DNA from: JBBIMS01 sp964531645
Lineage (GTDB): Bacteria; Acidobacteriota; Aminicenantia; JBFLYD01; JBBIMS01
Assembly: GCA_964531645.1 (NCBI GenBank)
Contig: CAZHEF010000005.1
Span: 10,453 to 74,452 of the forward strand
DNA: 64,000 bases
Reading direction: 5' to 3'
Shown here: piece by piece, positions 24,923 through 33,111 of the stretch
How the letters are laid out: every line of letters starts with the position of its first letter
Numbering within the stretch: the first letter of the stretch is position 1
Translations under genes and position numbers: made by a program
The notes under the pieces: generated by a model
The model's database searches: none
Seen by the model: the letters and a program-made list of their open reading frames with translations, nothing else
What the model was told of the DNA's origin: nothing

Positions 24923-25884
24923 AAGAAATTTACAAGCCCATAAATAAAGAATTAGAGGAGGTGGAATCTCTTATTTTCAAAATAGCAGAAAATTCACCAT
25001 CTCTTAGTGAAGAGCTTAGAACAATTTTTTCCGCAAAAGGGAAAAAGATAAGACCGGCAGTCCTTCTTATTATTGCAAAGCATTATGGGGTAGAAGGAGA
25101 AGTTCCTATATCATTAGCAGTTGCAATCGAGCTTCTTCACACTGCGAGTCTCATCCATGATGACCTAGTCGATAATGCTACTTTAAGAAGAGGAAAACCA
25201 TCCTTTCACAAGTTCTGGGGCTCTGATTTGACAGTTCTTCTTGGTGATTATCTCTATATAGAGGCTGTTCATCTCGTTCTTAAAAGTGCAGATCCATATA
25301 TTATAAACGCCCTTTCAAAATCGGCATCAAAAATGGTTGAAGGAGAAATAGAAGAAATAAAAAAAAGAGGGAATATTAACTTGAAAATGAAAGAATATTT
25401 CTCCATTCTTGAAAAGAAAACAGCTTCCCTTTTCTCTGCTTCTGCAGAGATTGGAGGGCTACTGGGAAATGCTTCGGAGGCCGAGTTAAAAGCTCTCAAA
25501 GATTTTGGAAATAGCATTGGTATTTCTTTTCAACTTATAGATGATCTTTTAGACATAATCTCCACTGAAGATGAGCTGGGAAAGCCAACTCTCTCTGATT
25601 TAAAAGAAAAAAAGCCAACTCTACCCCTTTTATATCTTCTTCGAAAAAATGAGAGCAATGTAAGGGACAAAGTTGGATGGGTCTTTGAAGACGGAGATTT
25701 TATAAGAGTTAAGAAGGAAGAAATAGTAGAGCTTGTTTTAAACAATGGAGCAAAAGACTTTACCTTGAGAAAAGCAAAACAATTTACAAAAAAAGCAATC
25801 GAATCTCTAAGAATTTTGAAACCATCTCCCTTCGTTGATTCCTTGAAAAACCTTGCAGATTACATCGTTTCAAGGAGGTTGTGA
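24913..25884 (+). CDS. Polyprenyl diphosphate synthase
   Basis: A 323-residue trans-prenyltransferase that adds isopentenyl diphosphate to allylic diphosphates to make the chain of a quinone or lipid carrier. The first Asp-rich motif is DDLVD (83-87) and the second DDLLD (210-214). GKKIRP and RRGKPSFH are the usual substrate-binding segments. Length and the TASLIHDDLVD context suggest an IspB/HepT-like long-chain synthase, which would suit quinones for the Nuo complex; chain length cannot be read from sequence. It overlaps tatD by 10 bp. Confidence 0.9.
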   Translation: MELKEIYKPINKELEEVESLIFKIAENSPSLSEELRTIFSAKGKKIRPAVLLIIAKHYGVEGEVPISLAVAIELLHTASLIHDDLVDNATLRRGKPSFHKFWGSDLTVLLGDYLYIEAVHLVLKSADPYIINALSKSASKMVEGEIEEIKKRGNINLKMKEYFSILEKKTASLFSASAEIGGLLGNASEAELKALKDFGNSIGISFQLIDDLLDIISTEDELGKPTLSDLKEKKPTLPLLYLLRKNESNVRDKVGWVFEDGDFIRVKKEEIVELVLNNGAKDFTLRKAKQFTKKAIESLRILKPSPFVDSLKNLADYIVSRRL

Positions 25885-25890
25885 ACCGGT

Positions 25891-26103
25891 TTGAAAATTA
25901 CAATAAAAAAAGGGGATACGAATAGCTTTAAAGAGGATGCAATTGTAAATACAACCAATGATAAACTCTGGATAGGAGGAAGGTTTGCTGGAGCAATAGA
26001 AAGAGTCGGAGGACAGAAGATAGAAAGGAGGGGGGTTCCAAGGGGTTTAATTCCTATTTTCAATAAAAACACTTTTGAAAAATTTAAAAGAGTTTCAAGG
26101 TAA
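25891..26103 (+). pseudogene. Macro-domain gene with an internal deletion
   Basis: The 70-residue frame starts like a macro domain: a KGDTNSFKEDAIVNTTNDKL ADP-ribose-binding start, then GGRFAGAIERVGGQKIE. It then jumps to RRGVPRGLIPIFNKNTFEKFKRVS, which resembles the last strand and helix of the fold. The middle, roughly 90-100 residues in family members, is missing while the frame stays open. An internal in-frame deletion is the simplest explanation; the product could not form the whole fold. The start is TTG with GGAGG about 12 bp upstream. It sits between the polyprenyl synthase and CYTH genes. Confidence 0.6.
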
Positions 26104-26105
26104 GA

Positions 26106-26639
26106 ATGGGTAAAATCGAGAAAGAAATAAAATTAAAAATTAATTCTATAAGAAAGGTTTTGAAAAAAATTGTTGGATCCGGCTTTCATCTTCTTAGAAG
26201 AAGATACTTTGAAGACAACTTCCTTTTTGATTTTGAAAATAAAAAACTCCTTTCAAATGGATGCATTTTAAGGCTGAGAATTCTTAAAGGAAAGGGTGTC
26301 CTGACCTACAAAGAGCCATTTTCTATCCCCTCATTAGCAAAGGTAAGAAAGGAGATTGAAACAGATGTTGAGGATCCTTCAGCAGTATTCGGAATACTCA
26401 AAAACCTTGGTTTAAATGTCATTTTTAGGTATCAGAAATACCGGCGGATTTATAGAAAGGGAAATTTAATCCTTTCGATTGACGAAACTCCCGTAGGTAA
26501 TTTCATTGAACTTGAAGGCTCTGAAGAGGATATTATAACCGAGGCAGAAAACTTGGGTTTTTCCATATCTGATTTTATAAGAGAGAGCTATATGGAAATC
26601 TTTCTCAGAGAGAAAGGTGGGAATATGGTTTTTAAATAG
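26106..26639 (+). CDS. CYTH-domain protein
   Basis: A 177-residue CYTH protein (CyaB/thiamine triphosphatase superfamily). The N-terminal alternating acidic/basic EKEIKLKI strand, RRRYFEDNFLFDF, a GCILRLR strand, VRKEIETDV, YRKGNLILSIDETPVGNFIELEG and a C-terminal SYMEIF segment form the tunnel fold that binds triphosphates with a divalent metal. Members hydrolyse thiamine triphosphate or inorganic triphosphate, or make cAMP; the substrate is not predictable here. The gene starts 2 bp after the macro-domain remnant stop and converges with rpoZ. Confidence 0.82.
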   Translation: MGKIEKEIKLKINSIRKVLKKIVGSGFHLLRRRYFEDNFLFDFENKKLLSNGCILRLRILKGKGVLTYKEPFSIPSLAKVRKEIETDVEDPSAVFGILKNLGLNVIFRYQKYRRIYRKGNLILSIDETPVGNFIELEGSEEDIITEAENLGFSISDFIRESYMEIFLREKGGNMVFK

Positions 26640-26645
26640 GGGTGA

Positions 26646-26849
26646 TTACTGAATGTTCTGTAATACCTCTTCTTTTTCAATTAATTTTACATTTAACTTT
26701 CCCTTTTCCAGCTCTTCTTTTGCAATTTTCAGGGGATGTTTCTCCTTTGTTCTTATCAAAGGCTTCGAACCTCTCAGGAGTTCCTTGGCTCGTTTTGAGA
26801 TGACAAGAACCTGCCTAAACTTGCTTTCCAAGCCATTATACCCTTTCAC
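26646..26849 (-). CDS. rpoZ: RNA polymerase omega subunit
   Basis: Omega stabilises the beta-prime subunit of RNA polymerase. The 67-residue protein shows the conserved core FRQVLVISKRAKELLRGSKP, then HPLKIAKEELEKGKLNVKL. An upstream in-frame ATG at 26897 would add 16 residues, but it overlaps the -35 region. A GGAGG 7 bp before the GTG at 26849, plus a TTGACC-N17-TATAAA promoter just above, fix the start at 26849. It is a lone minus-strand gene between plus-strand neighbours; spoT and gmk, frequent neighbours elsewhere, are absent. Confidence 0.88.
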   Translation of the reverse strand: MKGYNGLESKFRQVLVISKRAKELLRGSKPLIRTKEKHPLKIAKEELEKGKLNVKLIEKEEVLQNIQ

Positions 26850-26868
26850 TTTCAAGCCTCCTAATTGT

Positions 26869-26897
26869 TTTATAACAAAAATTCGGAGAAAGGTCAA
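26869..26897 (-). promoter_or_regulatory. Promoter of rpoZ
   Basis: Minus-strand TTGACC (26892-26897), a 17-bp spacer and TATAAA (26869-26874), giving a leader of roughly 13 nt that contains the AGGAGG ribosome-binding site. It abuts the ribosome-binding region of the plus-strand gene at 26913. Confidence 0.75.
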
Positions 26898-26912
26898 TAG
26901 GTAAGGGCTACC

Positions 26913-27590
26913 ATGGAAGATTGGGAATCAATAAACTTTGAGAAATTGACAGAGGGAGAGTTAGTAACTATTCTCAGAAAACCATGGATTCCTAAGGATT
27001 TCTTCTATAATCTCCTCAGCAGAAAAGATTTAATGAAATTCTACTCTGTTCAGAAAGAAATAGTAAATCATTCCTGTTGCCCTCAAGACATTTCTCTGAA
27101 CATTCTACCAGTTTTACTTCCTTCAGATCTTCTAAGGGTTGCAAAAAATATGAGGATTTCACCCTTCCTTAGAAGACAGGCTGAAACAATTTTTCTTCAG
27201 AAATGGAGCAAAATACCACTCGGAGAAAAGATTTCCCATGCGAGGAGAGCTACTCCATTTATTCTCAAGAATCTAAAATCTGAGCAGAATCGAATGGTAC
27301 TCAAAGCCATCCTTGAAAACCCTTCTCTTACAGAAGAGATACTACTTGAACTGATAAATTCTCCACAAATATCAATTAATGCAATATTAGAAATTTTTAA
27401 TTCTCCCTGGAGGAACAGATATAGAATAAAATTCGCCATCGCAAGACGCCCTGAAACGCCTGTTCAACATGTTCTACAAATACTTCCAGAATTGTACAAA
27501 AAAGACCTTTTGACTCTTCTGAATGAGCCAATTCCTTCTTTGATAAAAAATAAAATTCTGGAAATCATAGAGGAGGAGAGCTTAAAATGA
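26913..27590 (+). CDS. HEAT-like helical repeat protein of unknown function
   Basis: A 225-residue all-helical soluble protein. Repeating segments such as ILENPSLTEEILLELINSP, then ISINAILEIFNSP and IARRPETPVQHVLQILPEL, recall leucine-rich-variant/DUF2336-like helical repeats in which each unit has a P and a run of Leu/Ile. Such proteins are usually binding scaffolds. An AAGG ribosome-binding site precedes the ATG; the gene overlaps the downstream dehydrogenase by 4 bp, which suggests co-translation. No enzyme motif is seen. Confidence 0.6.
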   Translation: MEDWESINFEKLTEGELVTILRKPWIPKDFFYNLLSRKDLMKFYSVQKEIVNHSCCPQDISLNILPVLLPSDLLRVAKNMRISPFLRRQAETIFLQKWSKIPLGEKISHARRATPFILKNLKSEQNRMVLKAILENPSLTEEILLELINSPQISINAILEIFNSPWRNRYRIKFAIARRPETPVQHVLQILPELYKKDLLTLLNEPIPSLIKNKILEIIEEESLK

Positions 27591-28579
27591 ATTTCAAAGT
27601 TCTTTTAACAAGAAAAATTCTTCATGAAGTTATGGAATATTTATCCTCTCATGTTGAACTCGAAATTGGAACTGATGATATAATGGACAGAAATGTTCTA
27701 TTGAGTAAAATTAAAGATAAGAATGGCCTAATTTCCATGCTTGATGACAAGATTGACGAGGAGGTCATTGATTCAGCTCCCAAATTAAAGGTAATTTCCA
27801 ATTATGCGGTGGGTTACAATAATATAAATGTTGAATACGCCATCTCTAAGGGGATATTTATAACAAACACGCCAGGAGTCCTGACTGAAACCACTGCAGA
27901 CCTTACATGGGCTTTAATACTTTCAACATGTAGATTGATTCCTCAGGCTGATAGTTTTGTTAGAAAGGGTGCGTTCAAAGGATGGGGTCCCCTACTCTTT
28001 CTTGGGAAGGATATTTATGGAAAAACTCTCGGAATCATTGGTCTTGGAAGGATTGGAAAAAGCGTGGCAAGAAGAGCTATCGGATTCAATATGAAAGTCC
28101 TTTACTGGGACAAGATAAAGCTAAAAAGAGAAGAGGAAAAGGAGTTGAAAGTGGAATTTAGAGAGCTCGATTACCTTTTGAGAGAATCTGATATTGTTTC
28201 CATCCATCTTCCGCTGACTTCTGAGACCTATCATCTCTTGACCAGGGAAAGGCTGTTACTGATGAAAAAAGATTCTGTTCTTATAAATACAGCAAGGGGT
28301 CCTATTATCGACGAAAAAACCCTTGCCGAGCTTCTTGAGCAGGAAAAAATATGGGGAGCTGGGTTTGATGTTTACGAAAATGAGCCCAAGATTGATGAAA
28401 GGCTGTTAAATCATCCAAGAGTTGTTTCACTTCCTCATATTGGCTCAGCAAGTTATGAAACAAGAAAAAAGATGGGGATAATGGCAGTAGATGGTCTTCT
28501 TAAAGGATTGGAAGGAGAGGTTCCTGAAAACCTTGTTGATGAATGGAAGAAGGAATTGAAAAGGAAAGGATTAATTTAA
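27587..28579 (+). CDS. D-2-hydroxyacid dehydrogenase (glyoxylate reductase-like)
   Basis: A 330-residue NAD(P)H-dependent oxidoreductase. The Rossmann motif GLGRIG (152-157) is followed by Asp175, which favours NADH. The catalytic Arg237 (NTARG), Glu266 (DVYENEP) and His284 (LPHIGSAS) are present. The AVGYNNINVEYA segment and overall length match the GyaR/glyoxylate reductase branch; hydroxypyruvate or another 2-keto acid is also possible. A GGAGG ribosome-binding site lies inside the previous gene. Confidence 0.88.
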   Translation: MNFKVLLTRKILHEVMEYLSSHVELEIGTDDIMDRNVLLSKIKDKNGLISMLDDKIDEEVIDSAPKLKVISNYAVGYNNINVEYAISKGIFITNTPGVLTETTADLTWALILSTCRLIPQADSFVRKGAFKGWGPLLFLGKDIYGKTLGIIGLGRIGKSVARRAIGFNMKVLYWDKIKLKREEEKELKVEFRELDYLLRESDIVSIHLPLTSETYHLLTRERLLLMKKDSVLINTARGPIIDEKTLAELLEQEKIWGAGFDVYENEPKIDERLLNHPRVVSLPHIGSASYETRKKMGIMAVDGLLKGLEGEVPENLVDEWKKELKRKGLI

Positions 28580-28695
28580 AGAAAAAAAGACATTTGTCCT
28601 CTCCTGAATACAGTGTCAAAAATAGAAATGCTCATCAATAAAGAAAATTCATCTGGCATATATTTTGATACAATTTTTAATGAAAGGAGGTAGCC

Positions 28696-30519
28696 ATGAG
28701 AATAAAAGTCATGGCATTAATGATAGTAGCCAGTTTGGTAAATCTCTATGCGGTTGATTCTACAATAGGAAGAATCAGTCATCTTAAAGGAGAAGTTTAC
28801 ATACAGAGAGGCGCGGAGCTTGGTTTTGAGTCAGCTACAATAAACTTCCCTGTTACAGAAGGAGACAGGATTGCAACCTCTGATGGGATGGCTGAGATTT
28901 ACATTGGAAATTCCAATTATCTTCGACTTAATCGGGGCACGAAAGTTGATGTCCTTTCTCTTTCAGACAGAAGAGAGGAAACTGTTCTTAGACTCTGGGC
29001 TGGAAATTTATATCTCAGTGTTAATAAACTTTACAGGGAGAGGGATATTGAAGTTCAAACCGATGAAGTAACTATTTATATCCTGCAACCAGGTTTATAC
29101 AGGATAAACTCCTATGAAATAAATTCTGCAGAAATCTTTGTAATAAAAGGAGCTGTTGAAGTTCAGGGTATAAATGGGAATGCTCTTGTAAGGAGTAACC
29201 AGAGCCTTTCCTGGGAAAACGGAGAGATAAAAGGTGTTCGCACCTTCTATTCTTCTAACTTCGATGAATTTGACGATTTCAATGAGTCAAGAGAATCTTT
29301 AACCAAGAGGACAAGGGTTCAGAGATACCTTCCATCAGAGCTTTACGACTACGAATGGGAATTAACCTATTACGGAAGATGGCACTATCTAAGTCCTTAC
29401 GGATGGGTCTGGGTTCCTCCTTATGTATTTACAGGATGGAGACCATATTGCTGGGGTAGATGGGTATGGTATTCCTGGGGATGGACATGGGTTCCCTACG
29501 AACCATGGGGATGGGTTACGTTCCACTTTGGAAGATGGCACTGGCATTTCTCCCTTGGATGGTATTGGGTTCCTACAAATGTTTGGGGTCCTGCTTGGGT
29601 CCATTGGACATGGGGAGATTACTGGGTTGGATGGTGTCCCATTGATATTTACAATCGGCCTGTGATTATAATAAATAACTACTGGGTTACCCATTATCAC
29701 AATCGTGCTCCCGCTAATTCCTCTTCTTTTGTCTTTATAAGAAAAGAACAGTTAATGGCACACGATGTGAGAAGGGCTGTTCTTGAAAAAGAAAAAATCT
29801 CACGACTTGGAACAGTTCCTATTTTCAAATCTCAGCCTGATTTAAAACCATCTTCTATCTCCCCTGTTGTTGAATCTTACAAAGGAAAGATAATGCTGAA
29901 GAATCAGAGTCCTGTTCTTAATGAAGAGAATATTTCCCCAAAAGCTGTTTCAAGGGGCAGAATTAGAGGAGAAACCTCATTTACTTCGGAAGAGAGAGGC
30001 TCAGTTACTTCAAGGTCAAGGATCGAGAGGAATTATGAGTCAGAAAATAGAGGAGAATTTGTAAAACCAAAAGAGGAAGAAGGAAGGAATAACGATAGGA
30101 TTTACAAAAGAGAGGGAAGACAGATAAGGTCATCCCCCTCATATGAAAAAGGAATAACTCAAGAAGATTTCAGAAGCATAGAAAGAAGGGAAAGATCGGA
30201 GTCATTTTACTATAGAGAAGAACCTGAAAGTAGCAGGGAAATAAGAAGCATTCCCCGCCAGGAAAGCTCTTTCTCACGAGAATTCTCTCCATTTTTCAAA
30301 AGAGAAAGTTCACCACGACCATCTTCTAATGAGGAGAGGAGATCCTCTTCAATAAAAGATGTGTTTAAGCCATTTTCAGGAGGGAGCGGTTCCAGTTCGT
30401 CCCGATCATCAGGCTCCTCAGGAGGAGCTGTTTTCAAAGCCCCATCTCCTCCAAGCCAAGGTCATGGTTCTTCCAGCTCCTCTTCTGGTGGCAAGGTTGT
30501 CAAAAGAAAGGGTGACTGA
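28696..30519 (+). CDS. Exported FecR-domain, Trp/Tyr-rich (DUF6600-like) protein
   Basis: A 607-residue protein with a signal peptide (about 1-20) and no membrane anchor after it. A FecR-like beta domain (about 25-165, TIGRISHLKGEVYIQRG, VTEGDRIATSDGMAEI) is followed by an extraordinary Trp/Tyr/Gly/Pro region (about 215-340) with many WVP, GRW and YYGRWHYLSPYG-like units, as in DUF6600. The last 200 residues are low-complexity: Arg/Glu/Ser, then a Gly-Ser tail. It is likely periplasmic or surface exposed and may bind polysaccharide or an envelope partner; function is unknown. AAAGGAGG lies upstream and a terminator follows. The 28580-28695 gap shows only a weak TACAAT and no clear -35. Confidence 0.75.
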   Translation: MRIKVMALMIVASLVNLYAVDSTIGRISHLKGEVYIQRGAELGFESATINFPVTEGDRIATSDGMAEIYIGNSNYLRLNRGTKVDVLSLSDRREETVLRLWAGNLYLSVNKLYRERDIEVQTDEVTIYILQPGLYRINSYEINSAEIFVIKGAVEVQGINGNALVRSNQSLSWENGEIKGVRTFYSSNFDEFDDFNESRESLTKRTRVQRYLPSELYDYEWELTYYGRWHYLSPYGWVWVPPYVFTGWRPYCWGRWVWYSWGWTWVPYEPWGWVTFHFGRWHWHFSLGWYWVPTNVWGPAWVHWTWGDYWVGWCPIDIYNRPVIIINNYWVTHYHNRAPANSSSFVFIRKEQLMAHDVRRAVLEKEKISRLGTVPIFKSQPDLKPSSISPVVESYKGKIMLKNQSPVLNEENISPKAVSRGRIRGETSFTSEERGSVTSRSRIERNYESENRGEFVKPKEEEGRNNDRIYKREGRQIRSSPSYEKGITQEDFRSIERRERSESFYYREEPESSREIRSIPRQESSFSREFSPFFKRESSPRPSSNEERRSSSIKDVFKPFSGGSGSSSSRSSGSSGGAVFKAPSPPSQGHGSSSSSSGGKVVKRKGD

Positions 30520-30557
30520 AGCGGGTCAATCTCATTAATAGTTTAATTTAAGATAGA

Positions 30558-30601
30558 AAAGGGAGGGCAGTTAGAAAACCGTCCTCCCTTTAGGTTTTTT
30601 C
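30558..30601 (+). terminator. Rho-independent terminator after the FecR/DUF6600 gene
   Basis: AAAGGGAGGGC pairs with GTCCTCCCTTT (11 bp with one G-U) around a 12-nt loop, followed by AGG and a TTTTTT tract. It separates the exported protein gene from the penicillin-binding protein gene. Confidence 0.88.
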
Positions 30602-30624
30602 TCCTTTTTATCCTCCTTATCATT

Positions 30625-30633
30625 TGCTATAAT
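30625..30633 (+). promoter_or_regulatory. Extended -10 promoter, leaderless, for the PBP gene
   Basis: TGCTATAAT is an extended -10 element (TG at 30625-30626, TATAAT at 30628-30633) with no good -35. It ends 5 bp before the ATG at 30639, so transcription should start at about the start codon. There is no Shine-Dalgarno sequence in the short gap. Confidence 0.55.
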
Positions 30634-30638
30634 TTTTT

Positions 30639-32951
30639 ATGGTTTTTATAAAAAGATTTATATACATTCTTCTCTTTCTCATTGCAGTTCTTGTAGGAGT
30701 ATTAGTAGGTCTCCTTCTCGTATATCAAAGGAATCTTCCCAAGATATCAGAACTTGAGGATTATTCCCCTTCCATAATGAGCATTGTCTATGATTGTAAT
30801 GGGAATATTATAGGAGAATTCTCTATTGAGAAGAGAATTCCCATTAATTACAATGACATTCCTCCTCATCTTCGATACGCTATTATAACTGCAGAGGATA
30901 GGTCCTTTGAGAAGCACTGGGGGATAGATTTATGGGGGATTTTGAGAGCTTTGAAAACAAACATATTTTCAGGATGGGGGAGGGAAGGAGCCAGCACTAT
31001 TACTCAGCAACTTGCAAGAATGGTCTTTATAAAATCAACCAAAGGGGTTTACGAGAAAACAATTAGAAGGAAGATAAAGGAATGGCTTCTCTCATTTCAA
31101 ATAGAGAAAAATCTCACCAAAGAACAAATTTTCACTCTTTACGCCAACCTTCACTATTTCGGGCACGGAGCTTATGGAGTTGAAGCTGCCTCCCTTCTCT
31201 ATTTTGGCAAGAGAGCAAAAGATCTTACATTGAGTGAAGCTGCTTTGATTGCTGCTCTACCCCGCTCCCCATCAAAATATTCTCCCTATTTAAATCCCAA
31301 AAATGCTGTGATAAGAAGGAACTACATTTTAGACATGATGGCTCAGGAAGAATACATAAAAAAAGAGGAAGCGGAGAAAGCAAAGAGAGAGCCTGTAACT
31401 CTTCAGCCTCTCCATAGTTCTGATGAAAATATGGGATACATAATGGAGGAAATAAGGAAATATGTTGAGCAGAAATTTGGCACACCGAATCTATACCAGA
31501 ATGGTTTGAAGATTTACACAACTTTTGACATGAATCTTCAGAGAGTGGCTCAGAGTACTCTCAAGGAGGGACTGAGAAAGGTTGACAAAAGAAGGGGATG
31601 GAGAGGCGCGAAAGATAATATTTTGAAAGAGGAGAAAGTAAATCTTAAAACCTATGAACTTGAAAAATGGCCCAAATACTCTTTAAAAGAGGGAAAAATT
31701 TATGATGCCATTGTCCTTGAGGTATTAAAGGAATCCGCTACTGTCCGAATCAAAGAATATGAAGGGATTATAACCCAGGAAGATGTAAAATGGACAGGAA
31801 GGAAAAACCTTTCAACCATTCTCAAAAGAGGGGATGTGATTGAAGTAAAAATTGATAAAATTGATTATGAAAAAAAGACATTTCATGCCTATCTGGAGCA
31901 AGAGCCAGAGCTCCAAGGAGCTGTTCTTGGCATAAATGCTAAAACAGGAGAGATAAAGGTTATGGTTGGTGGATACTCCTTTAGTGAATCTCAATTTAAC
32001 AGGGCTGTCCAGGCAAAAAGGCAAACAGGTTCTGCAATAAAACCTTTAATATATTCTTTAGCAATAGAATCAGGATTGACCTCATCATCACAATTTATTG
32101 ATGAACCATATTTTTATTTTGATAAATGGATCAACAAGCTCTGGGCACCTCAAAATTTTGACCAAAAATACAGAGGTCTTGTCACTCTCAGAAGAGGGCT
32201 TGAGGAGTCGATAAACATTGTAACTGCAAAGCTTGTCGAAACTTTAACTCCTGAAAGAGTTGTCCAGCATATTAAAAAGTTTGGTGTTACCACTGATTTA
32301 AAACCCTATATGAGCATTTCTCTCGGAGCTTTTGAGATCCCTCTCATTGAACTTCTATCAGCTTACAGTGTTTTCCCAAACCAAGGAATGAGGATGAAGC
32401 CTTATTTCATTATTAGAATAGAAGATAGGGAAGGGAATCTTCTTGAAGAAAACAGAAGGGAAGTCTACGAAGTTCTTTCACCATCTGTGGCATACATAAT
32501 GACAAATTTAATGAAGGGGGTTGTTTTGAGGGGGACAGCAGTAAGGGCAAGTTCTCTAAAAAGACCTCTTGCAGGAAAGACGGGAACATGCGATGAGTAT
32601 ACTGATGCCTGGTTTATAGGATTTGACCCATCATTTGTTCTCGGTGTATGGGTTGGTCATGATATAAAAAGAAGCATTGGTCCTAATGAAACAGGAGCAA
32701 GAGCAGCATTACCCATATGGATGGAGATTATGAAAGAATATTTGAAGGACAAACCAGTGGAGGATTTTCCAGTCCCACCTGATATTGTTTTTACAAAGGT
32801 CGATAGGATGACAGGGCTTCTTGCTACTCCATTCTGCTCCCACATAATAGAAGAAGCTTTCATTGCTGGGACTGAACCAACGAGGTACTGTTCTGAGGAA
32901 GAACACTTTAAAGTCCATGATTATTACGGTAAAGAGACTCCTCACGAGTAA
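30639..32951 (+). CDS. Bifunctional penicillin-binding protein 1A
   Basis: A 770-residue class A PBP that polymerises and crosslinks peptidoglycan. One N-terminal membrane helix (about 5-27) is followed by a GT51 transglycosylase domain with catalytic Glu86 in ITAEDRSFEKHWG and EGASTITQQLARM. A linker domain and the transpeptidase follow: SxxK at Ser465 (TGSAIKP), SxN (ESINI) and KTGT (LAGKTGTCDEYTDAWFIGF). It is a single-gene unit after a terminator. The gap to the next gene (32952-33111) holds only AT-rich repeat remnants. Confidence 0.95.
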   Translation: MVFIKRFIYILLFLIAVLVGVLVGLLLVYQRNLPKISELEDYSPSIMSIVYDCNGNIIGEFSIEKRIPINYNDIPPHLRYAIITAEDRSFEKHWGIDLWGILRALKTNIFSGWGREGASTITQQLARMVFIKSTKGVYEKTIRRKIKEWLLSFQIEKNLTKEQIFTLYANLHYFGHGAYGVEAASLLYFGKRAKDLTLSEAALIAALPRSPSKYSPYLNPKNAVIRRNYILDMMAQEEYIKKEEAEKAKREPVTLQPLHSSDENMGYIMEEIRKYVEQKFGTPNLYQNGLKIYTTFDMNLQRVAQSTLKEGLRKVDKRRGWRGAKDNILKEEKVNLKTYELEKWPKYSLKEGKIYDAIVLEVLKESATVRIKEYEGIITQEDVKWTGRKNLSTILKRGDVIEVKIDKIDYEKKTFHAYLEQEPELQGAVLGINAKTGEIKVMVGGYSFSESQFNRAVQAKRQTGSAIKPLIYSLAIESGLTSSSQFIDEPYFYFDKWINKLWAPQNFDQKYRGLVTLRRGLEESINIVTAKLVETLTPERVVQHIKKFGVTTDLKPYMSISLGAFEIPLIELLSAYSVFPNQGMRMKPYFIIRIEDREGNLLEENRREVYEVLSPSVAYIMTNLMKGVVLRGTAVRASSLKRPLAGKTGTCDEYTDAWFIGFDPSFVLGVWVGHDIKRSIGPNETGARAALPIWMEIMKEYLKDKPVEDFPVPPDIVFTKVDRMTGLLATPFCSHIIEEAFIAGTEPTRYCSEEEHFKVHDYYGKETPHE

Positions 32952-32954
32952 ACT

Positions 32955-33050
32955 AAATAAAAATTCAAAATTCAAAAGGCAAAATGAAAAATTAAGCAAA
33001 GAGCAGAAAGCAAATAACTTATAGCTACAGGCTTCAGGCTGCAAATTTTG
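32955..33050. repeat. Degenerate AT-rich intergenic repeat
   Basis: Runs of AAAATTCAAAATTCAAAA and GCAAAATGAAAAATT, then a TAGCTACAGGCTTCAGGCTG segment. The same elements occur in reverse orientation at 51090-51195, so this is a dispersed, decayed repeat family between genes. Confidence 0.5.
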
Positions 33051-33111
33051 GAGTTAACATTTATTTGATATCCACCCGTATCTCTTATAAACAAATTTTG
33101 CGTTTTCCCAT

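Noticed and set aside
26850..26897. Longer rpoZ starting at 26897
   Set aside because: The extra codons overlap the promoter (TTGACC-N17-TATAAA); GGAGG sits correctly before the GTG at 26849.
28600..28690. Promoter of the FecR/DUF6600 gene at 28669 (TACAAT)
   Set aside because: No acceptable -35 is found 15-19 bp upstream; the signal is too weak to list.
29389..29700. Long frames on both strands inside the Trp-rich region
   Set aside because: They are shadows of the biased TGG/GGA codons of the FecR/DUF6600 protein; they have no starts with ribosome-binding sites.
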